From a virus, in IMG/VR virus record IMGVR_UViG_3300042261_001024, positions 1 to 25,497 of that record: DNA of 25,497 nt; one strand, written 5' to 3'. A model generated the notes under the pieces. It was not told the origin of the DNA. It saw only the letters and a list, made by a program, of their open reading frames with translations, and did no database searches. Made by a program: the position numbers and the translations under genes. This document shows, in pieces, positions 6,012-13,449 of this stretch (the first letter of the stretch is position 1; each line of letters starts with the position of its first letter).

Positions 6012-6977
6012 ATGAATCCAATTCAATTTTTACAAAATCTTAAAACTGGTGTTCGCAAAGCGGACATTGCTCAGCGTGAATCCAATTTAAATATTGAAGG
6101 AGGACTTGGATATGGTCAAAGCATATTAGATCCACGTTTTAAACGTGAGATGCAAAAACAAGGTGTTACTTTTCGTGAAACACCAGGGGAATTTTTGGGA
6201 GCCTATGTTTCTCGCTTGATTGTCGACGCTGCTAATGATGGAACGCGCACGTATTGGTGGCGTTACAACCATCCGCTTGCCATTGCTCAACGTGGAGTAG
6301 AGGCGGGTGTTTCCCCAATTGAGTCTCCAACAGCGCGTGCTGCAACTGCATTGGCAATTGCGGCTCCTGCAATTTCTGCCGCTGGTACGTTTAATTTATT
6401 AAACCCAGGCGAGTTGTTTAGGCCCAAAGGATTTGCACAGACATATTCAGAGCCTGGTACCGATGATCGCCGCGAAACTTCTCAACCTGCACAAGAACTT
6501 ATTGAACGGTTTTTCATGGGCAGAACGGGTGATCCTTTAAAGTATGAAACAGCCAAAAAAGATATCCCATCTTTAACTCCACAACGTTATGCCAATTATC
6601 AAAATTTTATTTATAACGATAGAGGCTTGCTTAATTTAGGGATTCTTAAAGGAACTTCCGAAAATTTACAAGGCTACCCAGAAGCAAGGATGTTAGGATT
6701 CCCGGTTACTATTCCAATGGCAGCGGGTTTTGCGGCCGGCTCTCTTGGTGCAAGAGAAGCAATGATTGCAGGACGATCTCGTACTCCAGCCGGGAAACGC
6801 CTTACAACTTACTATCCACCTAAACAACGTGCTGTACGTGGCATGCTCGGTGGCGCACTTGGTTCTATTGCTGGCGTTACTGCTGGCAATGTTACAAATG
6901 AAATTATTGCGTCTGCAAATCGCCCGCAACTTCCAACGACAACGCAATATCAAGATTTAACTTCTGATAGAATTTAA
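6012..6977 (+). CDS. multi-hydrophobic-segment virion-like protein (321 aa)
   Basis: This 321-residue protein has three Ala/Gly-rich hydrophobic segments at about 108-130, 230-255 and 277-302 (for example MLGGALGSIAGVTAG), separated by polar, Arg- and Tyr-rich regions. The N-terminal 100 residues contain TYWWRYNHPLAIAQRG, an aromatic amphipathic stretch. No enzyme motif is seen. The ATG is 2 nt after the preceding stop, so translation is coupled. The pattern of long polar linkers and short Gly-zipper segments fits an internal protein that crosses or lines a membrane during genome delivery; this is inference. Confidence 0.65.
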   Translation: MNPIQFLQNLKTGVRKADIAQRESNLNIEGGLGYGQSILDPRFKREMQKQGVTFRETPGEFLGAYVSRLIVDAANDGTRTYWWRYNHPLAIAQRGVEAGVSPIESPTARAATALAIAAPAISAAGTFNLLNPGELFRPKGFAQTYSEPGTDDRRETSQPAQELIERFFMGRTGDPLKYETAKKDIPSLTPQRYANYQNFIYNDRGLLNLGILKGTSENLQGYPEARMLGFPVTIPMAAGFAAGSLGAREAMIAGRSRTPAGKRLTTYYPPKQRAVRGMLGGALGSIAGVTAGNVTNEIIASANRPQLPTTTQYQDLTSDRI

Positions 6978-7001
6978 ACAAATAAAGTACATTAGTTCAT
7001 A

Positions 7002-7886
7002 ATGACCCCGGAAGAATTAGCCAGGCTACAAGCGGGTCTTGATCCACGCGCTTACTATTCTGAATATGATTTACAGCGCCGTGCACAAGCTGGCGAAATT
7101 CCTGCGGAGGCCTTGCAATCCCGTGGCGCTACCACTGTTGCACCTACAGTTCGTCTTTCTCCTCAAGAGCGTGCACAGAAACTAGCAGGACAAACGCTGC
7201 AGAACGCTCAAAAATTAATGGGTGATCTCGGTGCGCTTCCTTTTGGTCGCATTGGTCTTGCCGGTGGCTTAATCCCTGGTGTAACCACTGCTATGTCGGA
7301 GGTTGCAGCGGGTCGACCCGTTGGCGCCGGTGGTGCTCTTGGTGGCGCTGCACTTGGCGGTATTGGTGCTGCAGGGGTAGCTCGCTTGCTTCCAACCACT
7401 GGTCGGTTTGGCTTCGTGGGCAAAGCTGCTCGCGTAGGTCTGCCGTTCCTTGGTGCAGGTGCCGGTTCACAGCTTGGCGCAGAAGGTGCAGAGTACGCCC
7501 GCCAACAATTAACTGGCATGCCCACAAAAGGTAAAGAACAAGAATTTGCTTCTCAGATTGCAGCTGCACGTACACTTTCCGAGCTTGGTTTAAGTCAATT
7601 CCGCACACAAACGGGCATTGAAACCAGTGCTGTTAAAGATTTAACCAAGTTCTATTCTGATCAAGCCTATTTGGATCTCCAACGTAACATGCCGTTGGTC
7701 AACCAAATGAAGAACGCTGACTTGGTTCGTCAACAAGCGCTGCTTGCTTCTCAAGGTAATCAGCTTGCACGCTTAAGTGTTCTTGGTACTGCTGGTCAAC
7801 TTGCAACAGGCGGCCAAGCCGAAACTGGTGCAACCCTTCGCACAATGCTTACTTCTAATCCTTATGCCAATGCGGTATTGAGGTAA
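7002..7886 (+). CDS. glycine-zipper virion-like protein (294 aa)
   Basis: The polar, helical N-terminus (1-75) is followed by an exceptionally Gly/Ala-rich hydrophobic core at 78-165 (GAGGALGGAALGGIGAAG is typical), then a polar Gln-rich C-terminal half. No signal peptide is seen. The 24-nt gap before the ATG lacks a Shine-Dalgarno. Long Gly-zipper cores like this can oligomerise in a bilayer. Position in the block upstream of terminase suggests a virion-associated membrane-penetrating role, but a minor structural or chaperone role cannot be excluded. Confidence 0.65.
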   Translation: MTPEELARLQAGLDPRAYYSEYDLQRRAQAGEIPAEALQSRGATTVAPTVRLSPQERAQKLAGQTLQNAQKLMGDLGALPFGRIGLAGGLIPGVTTAMSEVAAGRPVGAGGALGGAALGGIGAAGVARLLPTTGRFGFVGKAARVGLPFLGAGAGSQLGAEGAEYARQQLTGMPTKGKEQEFASQIAAARTLSELGLSQFRTQTGIETSAVKDLTKFYSDQAYLDLQRNMPLVNQMKNADLVRQQALLASQGNQLARLSVLGTAGQLATGGQAETGATLRTMLTSNPYANAVLR

Positions 7887-7888
7887 AT

Positions 7889-8302
7889 ATGGCTATTAAC
7901 TTTTTTGGAAAAAATGCTCCTGATTTTGGTTTGGCAGGTAAATACCAAGAAATAATGAGTCGTCCCAAAACTAAAGAACAAGCAGAGGCTGAGCTTTACG
8001 GAGACGTTGGCGATATTCTTAAACAGCAAAAGTATTTATTGTCTCCAGAAGGCATGAAGGCTCAGCTTGAAATGGCAAGGGCTGACGCTAGAGAAAAAGC
8101 AAAGCAAGGTTTAATGTGGAGCACGTTGGCAAAACTGCCCGAAACCATGGCTGCAGCTGCTAGTCCATATGGTGGCCCCGTTGGTGCTGCCATGGCATAT
8201 CAAGGTGTTGCAGCAATTCCTGGAATTTACTCTTCCACACTTGCCAGTTATCCGCAATTACAAATCCCTGGTTCTTCTACTCAACAATATCGTTACTTTT
8301 AG
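7889..8302 (+). CDS. hypothetical protein (137 aa) with C-terminal hydrophobic region
   Basis: This 137-residue protein starts MAINFFGKNAPDFG. It has a charged helical middle (about 25-75, KAQLEMARADAREKAKQG) and an Ala/Gly/Pro-rich mildly hydrophobic region at about 85-120, ending in a Gln/Ser/Tyr tail. GAGG lies 8 nt before the ATG, a reasonable ribosome site, and the gap from the previous stop is 2 nt. No family is recognised. Composition links it with the neighbouring 7002 and 8321 proteins as a possible virion component. Confidence 0.65.
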   Translation: MAINFFGKNAPDFGLAGKYQEIMSRPKTKEQAEAELYGDVGDILKQQKYLLSPEGMKAQLEMARADAREKAKQGLMWSTLAKLPETMAAAASPYGGPVGAAMAYQGVAAIPGIYSSTLASYPQLQIPGSSTQQYRYF

Positions 8303-8320
8303 GTGAGGTAGAATAAAGCC

Positions 8321-8926
8321 ATGGATCCGTTTAAAGCGGGACTTTCTTTTCAAGGGAGCTTTGCCTCGGATCTTTTGGGGAAAGGCTTTTCAACAGCAGG
8401 CTTTTCGACGCCAGGCGGCCTTTCGGGGGCCGGTTTTGCAGGTGGAGGTAAAAAACCAATGGCATTTGGATTTGATGATGCAGTATTAGGCGTTGGCATG
8501 CTTGGCCAAGGCTTCTTTGGCATGCTTGGTGCTCAGCGCCAAGCTGAAACACAAGCGTCTATTGCCAATGCTCAGATGGCTGCTCAGGCAGATGCCATCC
8601 GCAATGCCAGGGAAGCACAAAAAGGCCAGTTAGGCCTTGGGATGTTCAATTCCATTTTTGGTGCCACCACCGCTCCAGATATTGAATTTGGTCGTCAGCT
8701 TGCTGCAAAACGAACTGAGTTTGCAGAATTTATTCCTAAACAAATGGGTTTAGGCCGAGAACAAGCTCGTTGGGAAACCGCATTTCGCACATCGCCTGAA
8801 ATGCTGGAAGCAAATCGGCGTGAGCGCATGGGGCGCCTACAAGAAACAATTGCCGGCTATATGGCGCAACCGACTGGCATGTTTGGTCCAATTAAACGTA
8901 TTAATATAGAAGCATTAGCAGGTTAA
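8321..8926 (+). CDS. Gly/Phe-rich then coiled-coil protein (201 aa)
   Basis: Residues 1-50 are Gly/Phe/Ser-rich (LSFQGSFASDLLGKG). Residues 52-72 form a hydrophobic Gly-rich segment (DAVLGVGMLGQGFFGMLGAQ), and residues 73-110 a Gln/Ala-rich probable coiled coil (ETQASIANAQMAAQADAI). The rest is Arg/Glu-rich helical. This architecture resembles small internal virion proteins of podoviruses in outline (a membrane segment followed by a Gln/Ala helix), but no sequence family is recognised. GAGG at 8304-8307 is 13 nt before the ATG. Confidence 0.65.
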   Translation: MDPFKAGLSFQGSFASDLLGKGFSTAGFSTPGGLSGAGFAGGGKKPMAFGFDDAVLGVGMLGQGFFGMLGAQRQAETQASIANAQMAAQADAIRNAREAQKGQLGLGMFNSIFGATTAPDIEFGRQLAAKRTEFAEFIPKQMGLGREQARWETAFRTSPEMLEANRRERMGRLQETIAGYMAQPTGMFGPIKRINIEALAG

Positions 8927-8930
8927 AACT

Positions 8931-9833
8931 ATGGGTGGCGGCCGCTCACAACAAGTGTCATATCAGGCTCCACCGCCTGATAATACTTTTGCAAAGTATT
9001 TAGAATATCAACAACAAAAAGAAGCAAAAGCTGAAGAGCGTGCTGCAGCAGAACGTGCAGAACAAAAAGCAGCAGAAGAAGCTCGCAAAACAGCAGGCGC
9101 TGCTAACTACGGCGCTTTAAAGTCTGGTGTTGAACAACAACTTCGCCAAGGTTTATTAAGTTACGAAGACGCTACTTCTCGTTTGCGTGACTATCAAACC
9201 AAATACGACATGGCTCCGGTAGAAGGAGACATTTCACAGCTTGGTCAAATTTATAGTCAAGAGTTACTTCCGGGGCGTAGGCAAACTGCTGTTGGTTCGG
9301 CCTATGAAGAGATTCTTGGTCGCCAGGCTACAGAAGAAGAAAAGACCCGCGCCATGGAGCGCTTTAGCCAGGGTTATTACACTTCTAATCAAGACTTGCG
9401 TGACGCTCTCTACAAGAGCACCGAGTATCAAGATAAATACAATCAAAGTTATTTAGATAATTATTACGACACCAAATTTGGCAAGCAATCTGTTGATGCG
9501 ACTGGAAAGAAAACGGGTCAGCGCACATTTAAGTTTTCGCCAAGTCTTCTCCCAACAATGGGTGCGGATCAAGCCGCAGGTCTACAGGCTCGCACTGGCA
9601 TTAGCATGCCACAGTTTGGCGATGCTTTTACAGGCACACCGGCTGAGCTAGAAGAGCAACAACAGAACATTCGTGACAGCCGTCAGTTCCTTTACAGCGC
9701 TGGTCTCACCAACCTTCAAGGTGAAATTGATAAAGAAGTTCAAAAATTAAAAACTGAAGGCAGTAAAGAGCTCGCCAAAATTCAATCACAAGGTTCGATT
9801 TATAATACGTTGGTTGGCAGTTTTAATTTCTAA
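8931..9833 (+). CDS. coiled-coil protein with DUF4214-like segment (300 aa)
   Basis: The N-terminal residues 20-55 form a strongly charged Ala/Glu/Lys/Gln coiled coil. Residues 124-167 (AYEEILGRQATEEE... to ...YKSTEY) match the pattern of DUF4214-type repeats: Y-x-x-hL-G-R, an acidic turn, a mid Gly-Tyr, then a Ser-x-Glu-Tyr end. Such repeats occur in secreted or surface and phage structural proteins. A second coiled coil lies at about 235-290. It is the last large gene of the first structural block. A virion role is likely but the exact position is unknown. The match is by eye and should be treated as tentative. Confidence 0.65.
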   Translation: MGGGRSQQVSYQAPPPDNTFAKYLEYQQQKEAKAEERAAAERAEQKAAEEARKTAGAANYGALKSGVEQQLRQGLLSYEDATSRLRDYQTKYDMAPVEGDISQLGQIYSQELLPGRRQTAVGSAYEEILGRQATEEEKTRAMERFSQGYYTSNQDLRDALYKSTEYQDKYNQSYLDNYYDTKFGKQSVDATGKKTGQRTFKFSPSLLPTMGADQAAGLQARTGISMPQFGDAFTGTPAELEEQQQNIRDSRQFLYSAGLTNLQGEIDKEVQKLKTEGSKELAKIQSQGSIYNTLVGSFNF

Positions 9834-9842
9834 AATTAAAAT

Positions 9843-9851
9843 TGCTATAAT
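9843..9851 (+). promoter_or_regulatory. extended -10 promoter upstream of tandem small genes
   Basis: TGCTATAAT is a perfect TATAAT hexamer with an extended TGn element. It lies in the 41-bp gap before the 9875 gene and predicts a leader of under 20 nt. The -35 region (TTAATT around 9823) is poor, as tolerated by extended -10 promoters. A near-identical TGCTAAAAT precedes the capsid gene at 17772. Confidence 0.55.
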
Positions 9852-9874
9852 TATTTCAGACCGTAATAGTTGAA

Positions 9875-10054
9875 ATGACTAGCTCCGTTCCTACCGGCCA
9901 ATCCGGCACTGAAGATTACTTCGATATCACCAAGTTCGAAGAGCTGCTCAACCGCCTTGAGGGCTCCAAGGGCCGTCAACAGCGTCAGAAGTCCCTGGAA
10001 GGTCGTCGTGACATCTTCGCTCAGGGTCTCGCCAGCATGATGAGCAATTTCTGA
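9875..10054 (+). CDS. tandem small gene, copy 1 (59 aa, MTSSVPTGQ-tagged)
   Basis: This 59-residue protein starts MTSSVPTGQSGTEDYFDITK and continues into a basic helical region (LEGSKGRQQRQKSLEGRR) and a hydrophobic, Met-rich end (LASMMSNF). It has no cysteine and no recognised family. Its codons are mostly C- or G-ending (GGC, TCC, TTC, AAG, CTG), like the capsid gene, suggesting high expression. It follows a good extended -10 promoter but has no Shine-Dalgarno. The following gene (10067) encodes the same protein with one substitution. A role in the virion or in packaging is suggested by its location only. Confidence 0.85.
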   Translation: MTSSVPTGQSGTEDYFDITKFEELLNRLEGSKGRQQRQKSLEGRRDIFAQGLASMMSNF

Positions 10055-10066
10055 TCTTAATCAGTC

Positions 10067-10246
10067 ATGACGAGTTCTGTTCCCACAGGCCAATCTGGTA
10101 CCGAAGATTATTTCGATATCACTAAATTTGAAGAGCTCCTGAATCGTCTTGAGGGTTCTAAGGGTCGCCAACAGCGCCAAAAATCTTTAGAAGGCCGTCG
10201 CGATATCTTTGCTCAGGGCCTTGCCACGATGATGAGCAACTTCTGA
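10067..10246 (+). CDS. tandem small gene, copy 2 (59 aa, recoded duplicate)
   Basis: The 59-residue product is identical to that of the 9875 gene except Ser to Thr at residue 54. At DNA level about 32 of 59 codons differ synonymously, with copy 2 favouring T- or A-ending codons (TCT, GGT, TTT, AAA, TTA). The gap between the copies is 12 nt and contains a small hairpin CTGAT/ATCAG (10051-10064) covering the stop of copy 1. This is not a recent tandem slip; either an old duplication under very strong protein selection or capture of a diverged allele explains it. Function unknown. Confidence 0.85.
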   Translation: MTSSVPTGQSGTEDYFDITKFEELLNRLEGSKGRQQRQKSLEGRRDIFAQGLATMMSNF

Positions 10247-10271
10247 TTTTTTCTTGTAAGATTTATAAGCC

Positions 10272-10520
10272 ATGACCAGCAGTGTGCCCACTGGACAAAC
10301 CGATGTTGATGATTGGTTTGATCTAGACAAATATCGCCAAGCTGCTGGCGTGGCTTACGAATTTTCCAAGAAAAAGATGGAGACTGCTGGTGAACAAGAA
10401 CGTGAGACCATTGGGAAGGGCGCAGAAGAACAACGCGCTTCCGGTCAGCAGCAACAGGAATTCAAACAGTCCGACGAAGCCCGCGATTACAAACAAGCTC
10501 AACGAGCTTATCGATATTGA
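10272..10520 (+). CDS. third MTSSVPTGQ-tagged protein (82 aa)
   Basis: The first nine residues MTSSVPTGQ are identical to those of the two preceding genes. They are followed by an acidic-aromatic segment DVDDWFDLDKYRQ aligned with EDYFDITKFEE. Beyond residue 25 the sequence is different: a long polar Glu/Gln/Lys helix ending AQRAYRY. The shared head on different bodies suggests a modular N-terminal tag, perhaps for binding a common partner such as portal, terminase or capsid interior. The last 131 nt overlap the next gene in another frame. Confidence 0.75.
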   Translation: MTSSVPTGQTDVDDWFDLDKYRQAAGVAYEFSKKKMETAGEQERETIGKGAEEQRASGQQQQEFKQSDEARDYKQAQRAYRY

Positions 10521-11007
10521 GCTATTTGACGCCTGGGTTGATAATTTAGATTCTGCGTCTCAAGAAGCTTTTACAGCGTTTGCTTCTGAGAACTATTCAG
10601 TAGTAGAAATTTACTTATACTCCAGGTTCCTGGGATACACCGGAAGCATTACCGCGTGTGATCTTTGGGTTAATCAACATTACACAAAACCTGATCATCG
10701 GAAAACACTCTTGTATGAGATCTCCGAAATGCAGGAAGACATCCGTAAATTACGGGAAGCAGTAGAAGATAATACCGTCAAGCGTGATGCGGGTGTTGCT
10801 CGCATTGCTTCCATGCAAAAAGAATTGCGTGGTGCTATTGCACAAGTAGAAGAATTTACAAACGTCAAAGATCGCAAAGGTCTTCTGATGGCTGGTGCCG
10901 ATAGAGCCATTCGTGAGTTGATGTTTATTTTTAAAGATGACCCCATTGAAGTTCCGCTGGAAGAGGCAACTCTCAGCGTGTGGGCTCGCATGCAACTTGA
11001 AGAATAA
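10390..11007 (+). CDS. putative small terminase subunit (205 aa)
   Basis: The GTG at 10390 has a GGAG 7 nt upstream, so I accept it although the frame overlaps the 10272 gene by 131 nt; residues 1-43 would be dual-coded. The clearly coding part starts near ELFDAWVDNL. It has an acidic helical N-terminal region with a possible helix-turn-helix (about 60-95, containing YLYSRFLGYTGSITACDLW), a central coiled coil (about 100-150) and a C-terminal helical domain. That order and the position upstream of the large terminase fit a small terminase subunit that recognises DNA and feeds it to the motor. No family signature is certain. Alternative: a non-ATG start near 10516. Confidence 0.5.
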   Translation: MNKNVRPLGRAQKNNALPVSSNRNSNSPTKPAITNKLNELIDIELFDAWVDNLDSASQEAFTAFASENYSVVEIYLYSRFLGYTGSITACDLWVNQHYTKPDHRKTLLYEISEMQEDIRKLREAVEDNTVKRDAGVARIASMQKELRGAIAQVEEFTNVKDRKGLLMAGADRAIRELMFIFKDDPIEVPLEEATLSVWARMQLEE

Positions 11008-11045
11008 ATACATTTAGAATAAATTACATAGAAACAGTTAAGTCA

Positions 11046-11408
11046 ATGGGTGCAGAAAAGAACATTCGTTTGGCGGGTGATGCCAGGCGTCGTCAATTAG
11101 AGGGTTTGGCGCAACGTCGTGCCGCTGCCGCTTCTGCGCCCTCTACAACTGGTGGTCCCAGTGATAATCCGATGGTTGTTGGTGAGCAAACAGCTGTTGC
11201 TCCCAACACGTTATTGCGTCAGGAAATGTACGCCCAACGTCCGGGCATTCAATCCCCTCTTCAAACTCAAGGCCCTCAGTTCAGCGAAGGCATCACAACT
11301 GACCCTACTTTCCTGGGCCGCGTTTCCGATGGCTCTCCTGATTACGAGCAAATGAAACAGCGCCTTCGTGGGTTAACTCAACTTCGCAACACAGGAGCTC
11401 GCTTCTGA
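11046..11408 (+). CDS. hypothetical Arg/Gln/Pro-rich protein (120 aa)
   Basis: This 120-residue protein has a basic helical N-terminus (RLAGDARRRQLEGLAQRRAA), a Pro/Ser/Thr-rich disordered middle, and a polar C-terminus with RLRGLTQLRNTG. It has no membrane segment and no known domain. The upstream gap is 38 nt without a Shine-Dalgarno. The stop overlaps the ATG of the next gene (TGATG). Its place between the putative small and the large terminase suggests a packaging or head-assembly accessory, which is inference. Confidence 0.65.
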   Translation: MGAEKNIRLAGDARRRQLEGLAQRRAAAASAPSTTGGPSDNPMVVGEQTAVAPNTLLRQEMYAQRPGIQSPLQTQGPQFSEGITTDPTFLGRVSDGSPDYEQMKQRLRGLTQLRNTGARF

Positions 11409-11566
11409 TGCCTAAGGATAAAATGCCACCTCAGCTTCTTGAACACTTCAAGAAAAAAGAAGCCAAGAAAGAGGATGGTACTGAAATGAGCGATAAAGAA
11501 AAACGTCGCGCCGCTTTAGATAAAGCACGTAAATATCAAGAGCAAAAACGTAAACCTAAAAAATAA
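11408..11566 (+). CDS. small highly basic protein (52 aa)
   Basis: This 52-residue frame (MPKDKMPPQLLEHFKKKEAK...) starts at an ATG overlapping the preceding stop. Lys and Arg make up over a third of residues, with a basic helix EKRRAALDKARKYQEQ and a KRKPKK end. The frame is short but intact, tightly coupled, and similar in character to the 4529 and 14287 products. A DNA-binding or packaging-related role is possible from charge. No family is recognised. Confidence 0.65.
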   Translation: MPKDKMPPQLLEHFKKKEAKKEDGTEMSDKEKRRAALDKARKYQEQKRKPKK

Positions 11567-11598
11567 GTTAGTATTCAGTAATACCCTGAATACACATC

Positions 11599-13125
11599 GT
11601 GCCTTCTTATATTCACTTAGCTCATCGTCGTAACGCTCGCGCTGCTTCTAAGAATTACAAAGTACGCGATAACAAAAATGAAGAGCTTCTGGAGAAGGCC
11701 CGTCAAGACTTTGGTTATTTTTGTGAATACGTCGCAGATAAGCCACCTGCCGTACATCACAAAAACTGGCATCGTCACTTTATTACAGAAGAAGATAGTT
11801 CCTGTTTAATTCGTATTGCGGGACCCAACATTGACCTGCTTGCTCCCCGTGGTTCAGCCAAAAGTACAGTTCTTGGTTTGTTAACTGCTTGGGCTATTGG
11901 CATCCATACACAAGCCAAACTTCCGCTTCAAATTCTTTACTTGTCCTATACGGTTGACATTGCTCGATCCAAGTCGGCCACAATTAAACGCATTATTGAA
12001 AGTAAAAGATACCAAGAAGTTTTTCCAAAAGTACGGCTTTTAAAGAACGTTACAAGTAATGAGTATTGGTCTATTGACCATAAATTTGCTGGCATTGACG
12101 TAACAGGTGACGAACAATTTACGCTTTGCGCTGCAGGCCTTAAGGGTTCAGTGACCTCCAAACGTTCTCACCTTGTCATGATTGATGACGCCATTAAATC
12201 GGCGGCGGATATCTCCAACCCAGATATTCGTAAAACAATGCAAGACAACTGGAACGCGGTGATTGCTCCCACCATGTTTGAAGGTGGCCGAGCGATTTGC
12301 CTTGGTACCCGCTTTAGGCATGATGACATTCACGCCACCACATTTAACGAACAAAACAACTGGACCCAGATTGTCCTTTCCGCTATCCAGGTGGATCCCA
12401 TCAGTGGTGATGAGCTTTCCTATTGGCCAGAAATGTGGTCACTGGATTATTTAAAAGAAAAGAAACGACAAGCGCCTATTGCTTTTTCGTTCCAGTACAT
12501 GAATCAAATCGTTCGCCAGAACGAACTTTCCCTGCCGCCAGAACTTTTAATTAAAGCTGAAATCTCAACTGAGTTTGATGCCCTTGGCATTGGGGTTGAT
12601 TTGTCTGCTGGTACGAAAGAAAAGAACGATTACACCGTGATGATCCTGGGTGGTCGTATTGGTGACAAAATTCACATTATTGACTATCGGCGCCTACGCG
12701 TCATGGGCAACCTTGAAAAGCTTGATGCCATGAAGGAGTTGTTGCACGATTGGTCCATCATTGGCCGTGACGAAAACGGTCACTACTTTCCGACTTATTC
12801 GACGTGTGATATTTGGTCAGAAGCTGTCCAGTACCAGGCTTCCCTCGAAGCTGACTTTAAACGGGTCTGCTTGAATGACGAAGCTCTCTATAACTTGATT
12901 TGGCACCCAGTCAAAGGTTTCCGTGCAGATAAGCTGGCACGATTTAGGGGAATCATGGGAATGTTTGAAGACCGCAAGATCATCTTTAATCGTTTCCGCA
13001 ATTTCACAAATCTCTTCGAGGAACTCACGAATTTCGGCGTCAGTAGTCATGATGATACGGTTGACGCGTTAGTATGGTTGGTAACCGGATTAATGCGAAA
13101 AGGTAAATTACAACTTGATTACTAG
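11599..13125 (+). CDS. terL: terminase large subunit (508 aa)
   Basis: This is the DNA-packaging motor ATPase and headful nuclease. The Walker A is PRGSAKST at residues 83-90; the Walker B is HLVMIDD at 191-197, with the second Asp in the catalytic position; GTRF at 236-239 fits the coupling motif. The C-terminal RNase-H-like nuclease shows Asp334 (GVDLSAG), Asp404 (CDIW) and the HDDTVDA motif at 484-490, with RADKLARF (442-449) ahead of it as in Terminase_6C-type proteins. The 508-residue length is normal. The start is a GTG with no strong ribosome site. It docks on the portal encoded at 14436. Sure of the function; the subfamily is not determined. Confidence 0.93.
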   Translation: MPSYIHLAHRRNARAASKNYKVRDNKNEELLEKARQDFGYFCEYVADKPPAVHHKNWHRHFITEEDSSCLIRIAGPNIDLLAPRGSAKSTVLGLLTAWAIGIHTQAKLPLQILYLSYTVDIARSKSATIKRIIESKRYQEVFPKVRLLKNVTSNEYWSIDHKFAGIDVTGDEQFTLCAAGLKGSVTSKRSHLVMIDDAIKSAADISNPDIRKTMQDNWNAVIAPTMFEGGRAICLGTRFRHDDIHATTFNEQNNWTQIVLSAIQVDPISGDELSYWPEMWSLDYLKEKKRQAPIAFSFQYMNQIVRQNELSLPPELLIKAEISTEFDALGIGVDLSAGTKEKNDYTVMILGGRIGDKIHIIDYRRLRVMGNLEKLDAMKELLHDWSIIGRDENGHYFPTYSTCDIWSEAVQYQASLEADFKRVCLNDEALYNLIWHPVKGFRADKLARFRGIMGMFEDRKIIFNRFRNFTNLFEELTNFGVSSHDDTVDALVWLVTGLMRKGKLQLDY

Positions 13126-13134
13126 ATCGTAAAA

Positions 13135-13449
13135 TTGAAAAAAAGCTTTTTCAAGGTGGGCCCAGAATACATTGCGATTACTGTTACTGCAGTAATTTCT
13201 GCCATAACTGGTGGAGGTTGGGCAGCAAATAAAATTTTAGATCGTCAAAAAGAAAAAGTGCAACAGGCAATTGATTACACAAATTCTCAAAAAAGAAGAA
13301 TTGACGTTTTAGAAGACCAGATTAATCGCATGCCGCTGGACTACGTTTTAAAAGTGGACTTCCTGCGAGAGATCCAAGAAATGCACAACAACTTTAGACA
13401 GATCAACGATAAACTTGATAAGCTTATGGAAAAGCTTTTGTCAAAATGA
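13135..13449 (+). CDS. N-anchored membrane protein with coiled coil (104 aa)
   Basis: Starting from a TTG at 13135, the protein has one transmembrane helix at about residues 10-33 (EYIAITVTAVISAITGGGWA). A Lys/Gln-rich helix follows, then a predicted coiled coil at about 55-102 (INDKLDKLMEKLLSK at the end). A single N-terminal anchor plus long coiled coil is seen in inner-membrane spanins and some holin-associated proteins, but also in virion proteins, so lysis is only a guess. The stop overlaps the next ATG (ATGA). The gap from terminase is 9 nt. Confidence 0.65.
   Translation: MKKSFFKVGPEYIAITVTAVISAITGGGWAANKILDRQKEKVQQAIDYTNSQKRRIDVLEDQINRMPLDYVLKVDFLREIQEMHNNFRQINDKLDKLMEKLLSK

Noticed and set aside
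8309-8314. Recurrent TAGAAT near gene starts (8309, 5414, 6968) as promoters
   Set aside because: At 8309 it is too close to the ATG and at 6968 it overlaps coding sequence; no consistent spacing or -35 was found.
9801-9807. TATAAT inside the end of the 8931 gene as promoter
   Set aside because: It lies within coding sequence with no -35 or TGn element; the better box at 9843-9851 is in the intergenic gap.
13135-13449. Membrane coiled-coil protein as a definite spanin or holin
   Set aside because: There is one anchor and a coiled coil, but no adjacent endolysin or outer-membrane lipoprotein gene; left as an open possibility only.
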